64,000 nucleotides of DNA from Paenibacillus rhizophilus (lineage in GTDB: Bacteria > Bacillota > Bacilli > Paenibacillales > Paenibacillaceae). Within the stretch, counting starts at the first letter, position 1. Every line of letters starts with the position of its first letter. Under the pieces are notes generated by a model. That model did not search any database. It was not told where the DNA came from and saw only the letters and a list, made by a program, of their open reading frames with translations. Both the position numbers and the translations under genes were made by a program. Below, in pieces: positions 34,046 to 42,454 of the stretch. Location: positions 868,001 to 932,000 of the forward strand of contig NZ_RQPI01000001.1 of the NCBI RefSeq assembly GCF_003854965.1. Direction: 5' to 3'.

Positions 34046-34087
34046 GCTAACTCTCTCCTCCTAATTCGGCTTACCTTATTCCCTGAA

Positions 34088-34330
34088 CTAGTCAACGCCC
34101 GCCAGAAAAGCGCTATGCGTAGCAGACAGGCTGTCGCTCACGTCACCTGTAAGTCCGGACTGTCCGTTAATGTGATTATACAACGAAGGGGAACGCATGC
34201 CCAGCTTGGCGACAAGTGCCGCCAGCGTCACTCCTTCCATTCCATACTCGTCGGCAATTTGCGCGGCTGCCGTTACAATTTTGCCTCGGCCTAGTCCTGC
34301 TCTAGGCGACTTGACGAATCTTCCGTTACT
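34088..34330 (-). pseudogene. TetR-family regulator remnant
   Basis: The minus strand reads GLGRGKIVTAAAQIADEYGM, EGVTLAALVAKLGMRSPSLYNHINGQSGL, then a short tail to TAG at 34088-34090. This is the N-terminal HTH of a TetR regulator of the type with SPSLYNH in the recognition helix. There is no ATG, GTG or TTG with an RBS ahead of the HTH in this frame, and nearly all of the ligand-binding domain is missing. It begins right at the stop of the MBL gene, so it was probably the last gene of that operon and its autorepressor, now deleted. Confidence 0.7.
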
Positions 34331-34331
34331 T

Positions 34332-35057
34332 TTATGAAGTGAGACCTTGCGGTTTCAGACCGGCTTCTGCTTTCGCAATGGCGCTGCGCAGGCGTTCGCC
34401 GGGCTGTTTCAGCAAATTCCCGTGCCCTACCGCAAGAAGCGATGGGTTCAGCTGTTGTATTTTAACAGCACTCTCCAGAGCGGCTTCCTTGTTCCAGGTG
34501 GCCATTGCCGGAAATGGAAACAGTGGGACGACTGTGCCCGATACCGCTGTACCGCGGAAGGTCTGAATCGCATCGCCCGCGATAACCGCTCCGCTCCTCC
34601 GGTCGAGAAAGGACATTGATCCTGGCGTATGTCCCGGTGTGAAGATGGCAGTCAGTGAACCGATCTCGTCGCCATCGCGGAGCAAACGATCGGGAACGCT
34701 GGTTATGCTCTTGGGAACTCCACCACGGACAGGCGTCGCCGGCTCCCCGGAACGCAGCGAACTGTCGCCGCGCAGCAGCGCCGAGTCTCTCTCCGATATA
34801 TACAGCTCCGCTTGCGGAAGCTCTTTCTTCAATGCATCGAGCGCGCCGACATGATCATCATGCGCATGGGTCAGCACGATCCGGGCCAGCGGCTTTCCGA
34901 GCGATTCGGCAGTGCGGAGAATGCCGTTCAGACTGAAAGGCATCCCTGCATCAATCAGGGTCAGGTCTTTCTCTTCCTCCACAATATAACAGTTTACCGG
35001 AAACAGACGCGGCATCCAAGTGAGCTGAAGCAGCCAGCTTTCACGCGTTATTCTCAT
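34332..35057 (-). CDS. Metallo-beta-lactamase-fold hydrolase
   Basis: 241 residues. Glyoxalase II-like MBL protein: NCYIVEEEKDLTLIDAGMP, metal motif THAHDDHVGAL (HxHxDH near residues 64-69), TPGHTPGSMSF with the third His, FLDRRSGAVIAGDAI with the bridging Asp and VGHG near the C-terminus. Two-metal hydrolase; substrates in this group include thioesters, lactones and phosphodiesters, so no specific reaction is claimed. Its promoter carries two tandem TetR-type operators (35071-35113). GGAGGG precedes the ATG. Confidence 0.8.
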   Translation of the reverse strand: MRITRESWLLQLTWMPRLFPVNCYIVEEEKDLTLIDAGMPFSLNGILRTAESLGKPLARIVLTHAHDDHVGALDALKKELPQAELYISERDSALLRGDSSLRSGEPATPVRGGVPKSITSVPDRLLRDGDEIGSLTAIFTPGHTPGSMSFLDRRSGAVIAGDAIQTFRGTAVSGTVVPLFPFPAMATWNKEAALESAVKIQQLNPSLLAVGHGNLLKQPGERLRSAIAKAEAGLKPQGLTS

Positions 35058-35070
35058 GGTCTTCCCTCCA

Positions 35071-35113
35071 AACTAATGTTATTAGTTATAATATAAACTA
35101 ATCATATTAGTTT
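35071..35113 (-). promoter_or_regulatory. Two tandem TetR-type operators in the MBL promoter
   Basis: AACTAAT-GTT-ATTAGTT (35071-35087) and AAACTAAT-CAT-ATTAGTTT (35095-35113): two perfect dyads with the same half-site and the same three-base gap, centres 25 bases apart. On the minus strand TTGCAA, a 17-base spacer and TATATT place one dyad in the -35/-10 spacer and the other just after the -10, an arrangement typical of autorepressed TetR operons. The start codon is 14 bases from the nearer dyad. Confidence 0.75.
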
Positions 35114-35157
35114 TGCAATCGTTATTTATCACCTTAACGTAAAATGTTCGTTGTATG

Positions 35158-35206
35158 CAAAAAACCGGAATCCCCTCTTCTTGTCAAGAAGCGGATTGAT
35201 CCCGGT
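35158..35206 (-). terminator. Terminator of the pst operon
   Basis: Long bulged hairpin: ACCGG/CCGGT outside, ATCC/GGAT and CTTCTT/AAGAAG inside, followed on the minus strand by TTTTTTG. It lies 45 bases after the pstB stop. Confidence 0.85.
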
Positions 35207-35250
35207 GAGTGACCTGAACATTCAGGAGAATGAATTTGTAATTTTGAAAC

Positions 35251-36051
35251 TCAGCCGAAACGGCCCATGATGTATTCCTGGGTCATCGAATTCTCCGGAT
35301 TTGTAAATACCTTCTCTGTCAACCCGTATTCAATCAGTTGGCCGAGATAAAAATAAGCCGTATAATCGGAGATCCGCGCCGCCTGCTGCATATTGTGGGT
35401 AACGATAACGATGCGCAGCTCCTCTTTCAGTTCCTTGATGAGTTCCTCAATCTTGCCGGTGGAAACCGGGTCAAGAGCCGAAGCGGGTTCGTCCAGCAGA
35501 AGGATCTGCGGATTTACCGACAGCGCCCGGGCGATACAGAGACGCTGCTGCTGGCCGCCGGAGAGCGCCAGGGCAGAATCCTTCAAACGGTCCTTAACCT
35601 CGTCCCACAAGGCGGCGCGGCGCAGACTGCTCTCCACAATCTCATCCAGCGCTTTCTTTCCCTTCACCCCGTGGTATCTCGGTCCGAAAGCGATATTGTC
35701 ATAAATCGATTTATAAAAGGGATTGGGTTTCTGCCATACCATGCCGATTTTCTGGCGCAGCTTGATGACATCCGTGCCCGAGGCATTGATGTCCACACCG
35801 TCGATCCAAATGCTTCCTTTGGTCGTCGACCCGGATATTTCATCGTTCATACGGTTCAGCGACCGCAGAAAGGTCGATTTGCCGCAGCCTGAAGGTCCGA
35901 TCAGCGCCGTAACCGTCTTCTCGGGGAAAGGCAGGCTAATGCCTTTCACAGCTTCATAAGTGCCGTAGAATATACTCAAATTTTCGGTCCGGAAATTTTT
36001 CTCCACCATTGCTTCCTGTAAAACATGCGGTGCCGTAAGTGTCGCTTCCAT
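35251..36051 (-). CDS. pstB: Phosphate ABC transporter ATP-binding protein
   Basis: 266 residues. Walker [11 protein letters not shown], the Q-loop region, signature [15 protein letters not shown], Walker [14 protein letters not shown] and the H-loop IVTHNM are all present; PstB-specific features are [11 protein letters not shown] and the end QEYIMGRFG. It powers PstCA-mediated import of phosphate bound by PstS. Start at 36051 is set by GGAGG eight bases upstream. Last gene of pstS-pstC-pstA-pstB; no phoU follows in this window. Confidence 0.95.
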   Translation of the reverse strand: MEATLTAPHVLQEAMVEKNFRTENLSIFYGTYEAVKGISLPFPEKTVTALIGPSGCGKSTFLRSLNRMNDEISGSTTKGSIWIDGVDINASGTDVIKLRQKIGMVWQKPNPFYKSIYDNIAFGPRYHGVKGKKALDEIVESSLRRAALWDEVKDRLKDSALALSGGQQQRLCIARALSVNPQILLLDEPASALDPVSTGKIEELIKELKEELRIVIVTHNMQQAARISDYTAYFYLGQLIEYGLTEKVFTNPENSMTQEYIMGRFG

Positions 36052-36067
36052 GTTCTTCTCCTCCACT

Positions 36068-36964
36068 CTAATTCATTCTTCGCGATGCGGTTAGCTTCCG
36101 GTAGATCAATCTGCCTACGTAGCGGGCGGCCAGATTAAAGATCAGAACCGTAATGACCAGGACGGCTGACGCTCCGGCGGCAATCTGTACCGCATCGGGC
36201 GCAAGCCCTTCGCTGTTGATCTTCCAAATATGCACAGCCAGCGTTTCGGCCGGGCGGAACGGATTCAGCGGCGAAGACGGACTAAGCGGATTCCAGTTGC
36301 TAAAGTTCAGCCGCGGGCTGCTCATCCCCGCCGTGAACATCAGGGCGGCGGCTTCGCCGAATACCCGGCCGGCGGACAGAATCGTTCCCGTGATGATCGC
36401 GGGCAGCGCCACCGGGAACAGAACGGTGGTGACGATTTTCCATTTGGAGAGCCCGAGCGCGAAACCCGCTTCCTTCTGCTGCGCGGGAACGCTGCGGAAC
36501 GCCTGCTCGGTGATCCGCACCATCAGCGGAAGATTGAATACGGTCAGTGCCAGCGCTCCTGAAACCAGGGAGAATCCGAGGCCGAAAATGTTGACGATGA
36601 GCAGCAGGCCGAACAAGCCAACGACGATCGATGGGAAGGATGACAGGACCTCAACAATAAGTCGGATAAATCCGGTAATTCTTCCCGGACGCGCATACTC
36701 CGCCATATAGATGCCGGCTCCGAGTCCAAGCGGAACGGTAATCAGCAGCGTCAGGACAAGCAGGAACAACGAGTTGAACAGCTGCGGACCGACGCCGCCG
36801 CCCGCACGAATTTTTTGCGGAGCCGAGGTCAGAAAGTCCCAGCTGATGTGGCTCATGCCCCGAAATAAAATATATCCGAGCAGACCGGCCAGTACGGCGA
36901 CGATGAGCAGAGCCAGTGTTACAATGATCCCGGTGGCGATCTTGTCAACAGTTCTTGCTTTCAT
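36068..36964 (-). CDS. pstA: Phosphate ABC transporter permease PstA
   Basis: 298 residues, six membrane helices. Carries the ABC permease EAA-like loop ([37 protein letters not shown]) that docks PstB, and a PstA-type N-terminus ([39 protein letters not shown]). The ATG shares one base with the pstC stop (TAATG), so translation is coupled. RBS AAGGAGG lies inside the pstC end. A longer in-frame start is rejected because it falls deep within pstC and lacks an RBS. Confidence 0.93.
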   Translation of the reverse strand: MKARTVDKIATGIIVTLALLIVAVLAGLLGYILFRGMSHISWDFLTSAPQKIRAGGGVGPQLFNSLFLLVLTLLITVPLGLGAGIYMAEYARPGRITGFIRLIVEVLSSFPSIVVGLFGLLLIVNIFGLGFSLVSGALALTVFNLPLMVRITEQAFRSVPAQQKEAGFALGLSKWKIVTTVLFPVALPAIITGTILSAGRVFGEAAALMFTAGMSSPRLNFSNWNPLSPSSPLNPFRPAETLAVHIWKINSEGLAPDAVQIAAGASAVLVITVLIFNLAARYVGRLIYRKLTASRRMN

Positions 36965-37878
36965 TAGATTGCCCTCCTTTTTTCCAGCAGGCGGACAATG
37001 AATACAAATAAGAAGGTCATCAGCATGAGAACAAGCGCCATACTCCAAAGCGAATTATTTTGCGGCGATCCCATCGTTGTATTACCCATTCCGAGCGTGA
37101 TGACGCTGGTGAGCGTCGATGCCGATTCAAACAGCGATTTCGGAATGAACGGCGCGTTCCCGATAACCATTTGGACCGCGAGCGCTTCGCCGAAAGCGCG
37201 GGCCATGCCCAGTACGACACCGGTCAGAATGGCAGGCAGCGTAGTCGGGATAATAACCCGGGCGATGGTCTGCCAGCGGGTGGCGCCAAGAGCAAAGGAG
37301 GATTCCTTCAAATTCTGCGGAAGTGCGGACAGCGCATCGACCGTTACGCTGGTGATCGTCGGCAGAATCATGACCGACAGCACAATCGAGCCGGCGGCAA
37401 CGCCGATTCCTTGTCCAGGGAATACGTTCCGCAAGAACGGCACAATCACGCTGAGTCCGACAAAGCCGTATACGACGGAAGGAATACCCGACAGAAGCTC
37501 GATGACGGGCTGAAGCAGCTTTTTGCCCCATCCCGGAACGATTTCGGTCATGAACAGCGCGGCGCAAATGCTTAACGGACTGGCAATCAGCGCAGCCAGA
37601 AGCGTCGTAACAAAGGAGCCCGCAATGAAAGGCAGGGCTCCAAAAGAAGGATTGCTTCCTTCCGGAGACCACTTCGTTCCAAAAAAGAAGTCCGAAACGC
37701 TGACCTTGTCGACGACAAACGTCGAAATGCCCTTAGACATTACAAAATACACCATCGAAATAATGGCGACGATCAATAGAAGCACGCAAAAGGACATATA
37801 AGAGCGTCCGATAAAGTCTTCGATATGATGTTTTTCAATTCGCGATTTGTGATTCTGCGCGATTTTGTTGTTTAGCAC
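36964..37878 (-). CDS. pstC: Phosphate ABC transporter permease PstC
   Basis: 304 residues, six membrane helices. N-terminus with FIGRSYMSFCVLLLIVAIISMVYFVMSKGISTF. PstC features: FFGTKWSPEGSNPSFGALPFIAGSFVTTLLA, ELLSGIPSVVYGFVGLSVIVPF and the EAA-like loop SALPQNLKESSFALGATRWQTIARVIIPTTLPAILTG. It forms the membrane channel with PstA. It lies 91 bases after pstS with a partial terminator between, which would make pstS mRNA more abundant than the rest. Confidence 0.93.
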   Translation of the reverse strand: MLNNKIAQNHKSRIEKHHIEDFIGRSYMSFCVLLLIVAIISMVYFVMSKGISTFVVDKVSVSDFFFGTKWSPEGSNPSFGALPFIAGSFVTTLLAALIASPLSICAALFMTEIVPGWGKKLLQPVIELLSGIPSVVYGFVGLSVIVPFLRNVFPGQGIGVAAGSIVLSVMILPTITSVTVDALSALPQNLKESSFALGATRWQTIARVIIPTTLPAILTGVVLGMARAFGEALAVQMVIGNAPFIPKSLFESASTLTSVITLGMGNTTMGSPQNNSLWSMALVLMLMTFLFVFIVRLLEKRRAI

Positions 37879-37908
37879 TATCGTGTAGGTCCCTTCTCTA
37901 TAAAGTGA

Positions 37909-37936
37909 AAAGAGAGGCAGAAGAAATCCGCCTCTG
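37909..37936 (-). terminator. Partial terminator/attenuator between pstS and pstC
   Basis: Short stem AGAGGC/GCCTCT followed on the minus strand by CTTTTC. Weak T run; probably reduces read-through from pstS into pstCAB. Confidence 0.55.
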
Positions 37937-37969
37937 AATCATATAAAGCTTGTACGTGTGTAAGCCGGT

Positions 37970-38920
37970 TTATTTGTTCGTTACAGTGCCGGCAACATCG
38001 CGGGAAACTTGCATCTTCGAGGCCGGAATGTACCCAAGCTCGGTTACATCGCCGTTTTGAACCTCGTCAGTCAGGAAGTAGTCCAGGAACGCTTTTACCG
38101 TTTCGTTCGGTTCGCCGTTCGTGTACATATGCTCATATGCCCAAACCGGATATTTACCGCTGATTACGTTGTCCACGGATGGGTCAACACTATCATATTT
38201 CAAAGTTTGAACCGTTTGATCAAGGTAAGACAGAGCCAGGTATCCGATTGCTCCCGGAGTTTCGCCGATGATCTTCTTAACGGTACCCGAGGAATCTTCC
38301 TGGATGGAGCCTTGAAGATCTTCCGTCTTGGTTCCCAGCGCGAATTTCTCGAAAGTGGCGCGTGTGCCGGAGCTTGCCGGACGGTTGATGATCTGGATCT
38401 TTTGATCCGCGCCGCCTACGTCTTTCCAATTTGTGATTTTGCCGGTGAAAATATCAACCAGCTGCTGTTTCGTTAAACCGTCAACACCCACAGCCGGATG
38501 GGTAACAGCCGCAATCGCGACTACCGCAACCTGATGATCGACTAGCGCCTTCGCTTTTTCGGCATCCGCGTCTTTCAGTTTCTCTTCCGCGAACACATCG
38601 GAGTTACCGATATCTACTTGTTTTTCCGCAACCTGTGTGAGGCCAGTGCCGCTGCCGCCGCCTTGAACCTGAATATCCAAGCCTGCGTGCTGCTCCATGA
38701 ATTTCTCGGCAACCTGTTCAACCAGTGGTTGAAGGGCCGTGGAGCCGGAAGCAAGAATCGAACCGCTGAGTTCTGCGCCGCTGTTTGTTTGTGTAGGCGC
38801 GTTGCTGGCCTCTGCGTTACCGCCGTTAGCCGTATTATTTCCCCCATTATTTCCGCATGCCGAAAGTGCCAGTACACTTGTTAACGCAAGTGCCATAACC
38901 CAGGATTTTCTAGAGCGCAT
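37970..38920 (-). CDS. pstS: Phosphate-binding lipoprotein PstS
   Basis: 316 residues. Lipoprotein signal MRSRKSWVMALALTSVLALSACGNN with lipobox LSAC, so the Cys is acylated and the protein sits on the outer face of the membrane. A low-complexity Asn/Gly linker follows. The binding fold begins SGSILASGSTALQPLVEQVAEKF, with the STAL phosphate-contact loop, and contains INRPASSGTRATFEKF, the second phosphate-contact loop. Start chosen at 38920 after AGGAG; a longer frame starts before the promoter region. High-affinity phosphate capture under limitation. I could not read a convincing PhoP tandem-repeat box upstream. Confidence 0.94.
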   Translation of the reverse strand: MRSRKSWVMALALTSVLALSACGNNGGNNTANGGNAEASNAPTQTNSGAELSGSILASGSTALQPLVEQVAEKFMEQHAGLDIQVQGGGSGTGLTQVAEKQVDIGNSDVFAEEKLKDADAEKAKALVDHQVAVVAIAAVTHPAVGVDGLTKQQLVDIFTGKITNWKDVGGADQKIQIINRPASSGTRATFEKFALGTKTEDLQGSIQEDSSGTVKKIIGETPGAIGYLALSYLDQTVQTLKYDSVDPSVDNVISGKYPVWAYEHMYTNGEPNETVKAFLDYFLTDEVQNGDVTELGYIPASKMQVSRDVAGTVTNK

Positions 38921-39062
38921 TATTGTTAGTCTCCTCCTACATTTGGTGTCGTTAATTAGGCTCGTTCGCCCTGACATGATTTATTGTAAAATCCCTACGT
39001 TAGTTAAACCCCCGACTTGTGTAAAATGAAAGATAAAAAAAGAAATAGAATATGTATATCTG

Positions 39063-39079
39063 TATAGAATTATTCTATA
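39063..39079 (+). promoter_or_regulatory. Palindrome upstream of the lysR-type gene
   Basis: TATAGAAT-T-ATTCTATA, a perfect 8-1-8 dyad containing T-N11-A, 51 bases before the LysR start. Suits a LysR autoregulatory site. Confidence 0.45.
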
Positions 39080-39129
39080 ATATACGAAGATGAACAACTA
39101 TGAACTTCAGTCAAAGCGGAGGATTTCCC

Positions 39130-40029
39130 ATGAACATTTTAAAATTACAAATCGTCGTTCTCATTGAAAAATATAAAAAAGTCACCGACGTAGCCTCCGA
39201 ACTCGGCCTCAAACAACCGACCGTTTCGTTTCATATGAAATCGCTGGAGAGTGAACTTGGAACCCCGCTGTTTCTGAGCCGCAGCGGCCGCGTGCTGCTG
39301 ACCGAGGCCGGTCATGCGCTGCACCAATATGCGGTTCGTATTGTCGCGCTCGCGTCCGAGGCCGAAAGAAGCGTAAAGCAGACTGTTTCCCGCTCCAAGG
39401 TCAAACTGGACATCGGCGCATCGGCGATCCCGGCCGCTTATCTGCTGCCGGCTGTTCTGGCCAAATTGATGCAGCAGTATCCGGAAATGGAAATCACCGT
39501 TTCGGAAGCTGATGAACGCGCTTTGCGTGAACGGCTGCGGAGCCGCGAGCTTGGACTTGCCGTTCTGTACGGCGGCGGGCAGGCGTACGAATCTTTACAT
39601 TTGAAAAAGATAATCGATGACGAAGCTGTACTTATCTTCCCTCCCGAGCACCCTTTTGTATACATGAATGACATCGCGCCGGACCAAATTGCCCGGGAGC
39701 CATGGATACAGCATGCCCCGGGAAGCCGTCTGCGGGAATTCGCCGACAGCTGGGCTGAATTGAACAGCTTGCATTTATGGAATAAGGTCGAGCTGCATAG
39801 TGCCGAGGCGGTCAAAAGACTGGTCGTTCAAGGCAATGCGGTCGCCGTTTTTTCCAAAATCGGTATTGCGGCGGAGCTGGAATCGGGGAGCTTGGGTTAC
39901 CGCCATCTTCCGGGGATTATGCCGGAACGGGGGGGCTTCTATCTGGCCTGGCGAAAGGACCACGCCATGACTGCGATACAGCAGGCTTTTGCGGACAGCT
40001 TGGGGTCCTCATTTCATCCTATTTCTTAG
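39130..40029 (+). CDS. LysR-family transcriptional regulator
   Basis: 299 residues. N-terminal winged HTH LQIVVLIEKYKKVTDVASELGLKQPTVSFHMKSLESELGTPLFLSRSGRVLLTEAGHAL, the usual LysR signature, followed by a periplasmic-binding-protein-like effector domain (KLDIGASAIPAAYLLPAVLAKLMQQYPEMEITVSEADERALRERLRSRELGLAVLYGG). GGAGG seven bases upstream sets the start. Divergent from pstS across 209 bases, but there is no evidence that it controls phosphate genes; LysR members here more often regulate sulfur or amino-acid genes. Effector unknown. Confidence 0.85.
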   Translation: MNILKLQIVVLIEKYKKVTDVASELGLKQPTVSFHMKSLESELGTPLFLSRSGRVLLTEAGHALHQYAVRIVALASEAERSVKQTVSRSKVKLDIGASAIPAAYLLPAVLAKLMQQYPEMEITVSEADERALRERLRSRELGLAVLYGGGQAYESLHLKKIIDDEAVLIFPPEHPFVYMNDIAPDQIAREPWIQHAPGSRLREFADSWAELNSLHLWNKVELHSAEAVKRLVVQGNAVAVFSKIGIAAELESGSLGYRHLPGIMPERGGFYLAWRKDHAMTAIQQAFADSLGSSFHPIS

Positions 40030-40046
40030 TATTCGGGAGGTTCATT

Positions 40047-40493
40047 ATGGAGTGTTATCAATTCAGTAAAGATAACGGTCAAAAGATTACAAAATTCAAT
40101 TCCGACTTTACAATGTCGCGTATTCTTCAAACGGATAAGCCGGCTCATATCGGGTGTATGCACTTAGAGGAAAATGGTGTCGTTGGTTACCACCAAGCCA
40201 TAGTGCCTCAGCTTCTTATCATTATGAATGGTGAAGGTTATGTGAGAGGTGAAGATGAAGAATATGTTAAGGTGCAAACTGGTGACGCCGTTTTTTGGGG
40301 GAAAGATGAATGGCATGAAACAAAGACCGTTATGGGATTAACTGCTTTTGTTATTGAAAGCGAAGAATTGAAGCCGTCATTATTTATGAGTAAAAAAGAA
40401 ATGACAAGACCGTCAATAAAAAAGGTGCCGGGCCAAGTGCAGCCTGACACCTTTTTGCTTAGATACCTTCTACACCGGGCTTCTCCGCGATGA
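40047..40493 (+). CDS. Cupin-domain protein
   Basis: 148 residues. A single cupin barrel: HIGCMHLEENGVVGYHQAIVPQLLIIMNGEGYVRGEDEEYVKVQTGDAVFWGKDEWHETKT contains the two cupin motifs (G-H(Q)-----E/G---G and G-----W---EWHE). The region from about residue 120 on passes through the bidirectional terminator at 40418-40456, so the last 25 residues are probably not ancestral; a lost stop codon may explain the extension. It overlaps the convergent methyltransferase by 35 bases. GGAGG precedes the ATG. Sensor or small isomerase; not assignable. Confidence 0.65.
   Translation: MECYQFSKDNGQKITKFNSDFTMSRILQTDKPAHIGCMHLEENGVVGYHQAIVPQLLIIMNGEGYVRGEDEEYVKVQTGDAVFWGKDEWHETKTVMGLTAFVIESEELKPSLFMSKKEMTRPSIKKVPGQVQPDTFLLRYLLHRASPR
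40418..40456. terminator. Terminator shared by cupin and methyltransferase genes
   Basis: AAAAAAGGTG and CACCTTTTT arms around a 20-base loop; T-rich in both directions. It lies inside the 3' end of the cupin frame. Confidence 0.7.
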
Positions 40494-41304
40494 GCACAAA
40501 CGTCTTCGGGATGCCCTTGTCGAACACTTCCGAGGACAGATTCGGCTCTTCGATCAGCTTCCGAATACGCAATCCGCTGTCTGCAGCCGCGGTCACGATC
40601 TCGCCGAGGGTCCATTTGCGCCAGTATACAACGCCCATATGGTTCCCGCTTTCTCCATCTTCCGGTGAATACTTGGCATAGGACACCCGCTTCTCCTCAA
40701 GTGAAGTATCGAAGTAATCTCCGCTTACCTTATGCTTGCGGATTTTCGCTGTGGAGCCTTTGGATGAGATGAGCTTGGTCGACACTGGATGAAAATCCCG
40801 CAAAATAAACTGTCCACCGGGAGTCAACAGCGAATATGCCGTATCCATGAAAGGCTTCAGGTCGGTAAAATAATGAACGATCCCCTGCTCCGCAAAAACA
40901 ATGTCGTATGCTCCCCGACGAATGTCCTGCGGCAGATTCAAGACATCGGAGACGACATAATCCAGCCGGACTCCCGCCTCTTCCGCCAGCTCGCTCGCAT
41001 AACGCGCATTGCCTTCCGAGAAGTCGGCGACCGATACCTCCGCGCCAAGCAGGGCAAGTGCTACGCCCTTTACCCCGTTAGATCCCATCAGGTTCATGAT
41101 TTTCTTGCCGCTTACTTCTCCAAAATGGGCAAGAAGCGGCTGAAGCTTGACGGCGGGATTATTCCGCAGCTTTGCAGCGGCTTCTTTAGGCGTTCCAAAC
41201 CGGCTTGTCCAAGCGCTGTACGTGTCCTCATTCCACAGCTCTTCGCTGACGGAGGAGGTTACCGCCGAATCGGGTTTATTTTCGTCCATAGGACTGTCGT
41301 GCAT
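40459..41304 (-). CDS. Class I SAM-dependent methyltransferase
   Basis: 281 residues. Rossmann-fold methyltransferase: motif I is atypical (KIMNLMGSNGVKGVALALLGAEVSVADFSEGNARYASELAEEAG), followed by VSDVLNLPQDIRRGAYDIVFAEQGIVHYFTDLKPFMDTAYSLLTPGGQFILRDFHPV, which shows the post-I acidic Asp, motif II and the proline-glycine loop. C-terminal domain with YWRKWTLGEIVTAAADSGLRIRKLIEEP. Small-molecule substrate, unidentified. AAGGAG precedes the start. Upstream on the same strand lies an EamA transporter, 60 bases away, possibly cotranscribed. Confidence 0.75.
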   Translation of the reverse strand: MHDSPMDENKPDSAVTSSVSEELWNEDTYSAWTSRFGTPKEAAAKLRNNPAVKLQPLLAHFGEVSGKKIMNLMGSNGVKGVALALLGAEVSVADFSEGNARYASELAEEAGVRLDYVVSDVLNLPQDIRRGAYDIVFAEQGIVHYFTDLKPFMDTAYSLLTPGGQFILRDFHPVSTKLISSKGSTAKIRKHKVSGDYFDTSLEEKRVSYAKYSPEDGESGNHMGVVYWRKWTLGEIVTAAADSGLRIRKLIEEPNLSSEVFDKGIPKTFVLIAEKPGVEGI

Positions 41305-41364
41305 GATTTAAAGCTCCTTTGCATCATTCGTTGTATGTTCAAATCGGATTGGAACTTTCCCGGC

Positions 41365-42312
41365 TCAAGAAGCGCTTTCCGGTAGTGTCTGGAGTTCCTG
41401 CGGATGGATAAACTTCCGCTCTTCTACTCTGGCTGCTTTCCGGCTGCCCATGTATAAATAACAACCGAGACCGCCGAGCACCAGCAGACCGCCTCCCCAT
41501 TGCAGTCCGGTCAGTTGCTCGCCAAGCAGCGCATAGGCAAGGATGCTCGCTCCGACCGGTTCTCCGAGAATATTCATGGAAACAGTAGTCGCAGACGTAT
41601 ATTGGAGAAGCCAATTAAACAGTATATGCCCAAATACGGTCGGTACGATAGCCAGTAGTGCGAAGATGCCCCATTCTTTTGGTGGATAGTCAAAGAAAGC
41701 GATACCCATACCGAAATTATACAAAGCAAACACGACTCCGGCGATGATGAAGACAACCAGGCTGTACAGGTAGGAAGGCATCCGGGCTACCAGTTTTTTG
41801 CCGATCATGAGGTGGACGGCTACCGCTGCGGTTCCGAAAATGGATAGCAGATCACCCTTTAGATTGTCCGATGACAATCCGATATCTCCCCAACCTATGA
41901 AGACGACTCCCACAATCGCCACTCCAAGACCGGCTACCGCAGAAACCGTGCTGCGCTCCCTATACAGAATAAAAGACCCAATCATAATAAAAACGGGTTC
42001 AAGCGCCATGATCATCGTAGAGCTGGCGACGGAAGTGAATTCGAGCGAACCCATCCACAGCAAAAAATGCAGCGCCAGCATGAATCCGGAGGCTGTCAGC
42101 AGCATCCAATCTTTTAGACGCAGGGCCGACAGCGCTCCGCTGTATGGGCGAACGAACGGCGCCATCAGAAGCGAGGTGAACAGCAGGCGGTACATGGCCT
42201 GAACGGAAGCCGGAGCCGAGGACCATTTAATAAAAATGGCGGAGAACGAGATGGCGATTATCCCGATCAGCATGAGCACTGCCACGGGAATCGGCGATTT
42301 TTTGGTATTCAT
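41365..42312 (-). CDS. EamA/DMT-family transporter
   Basis: 315 residues with ten membrane helices made of two EamA repeats. The first is IPVAVLMLIGIIAISFSAIFIKWSSAPASVQAMYRLLFTSLLMAPF through SGFMLALHFLLWMGSLEFTSVASSTMIMALEPVF; the second is VHLMIGKKLVARMPSYLYSLVVFII through TVFGHILFNWLLQYTSATTVSMNILGEPVGASILAYALLGE. Members export amino acids, nucleosides or other metabolites. Substrate unknown. AAGGAAG precedes the ATG. Confidence 0.8.
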   Translation of the reverse strand: MNTKKSPIPVAVLMLIGIIAISFSAIFIKWSSAPASVQAMYRLLFTSLLMAPFVRPYSGALSALRLKDWMLLTASGFMLALHFLLWMGSLEFTSVASSTMIMALEPVFIMIGSFILYRERSTVSAVAGLGVAIVGVVFIGWGDIGLSSDNLKGDLLSIFGTAAVAVHLMIGKKLVARMPSYLYSLVVFIIAGVVFALYNFGMGIAFFDYPPKEWGIFALLAIVPTVFGHILFNWLLQYTSATTVSMNILGEPVGASILAYALLGEQLTGLQWGGGLLVLGGLGCYLYMGSRKAARVEERKFIHPQELQTLPESAS

Positions 42313-42454
42313 GAAGCGGTCTTCCTTTCCGTAAGCGTCGATGTAATAAAAAGCTGCTTTTGTTAATGTAACGCAGACGGCGGAAAAAATCAGCCTTTTT
42401 ATAAAAAAATATAACCTAATGAAAGCCTGATCTATCCAAAGGATGAAAAATAAA

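Noticed and set aside
38921..39062. PhoP tandem boxes before pstS
   Set aside because: TTTACA- and TTTAAC-like hexamers occur but are spaced about 17 bases apart instead of the 11-base period, so I do not call a Pho box.
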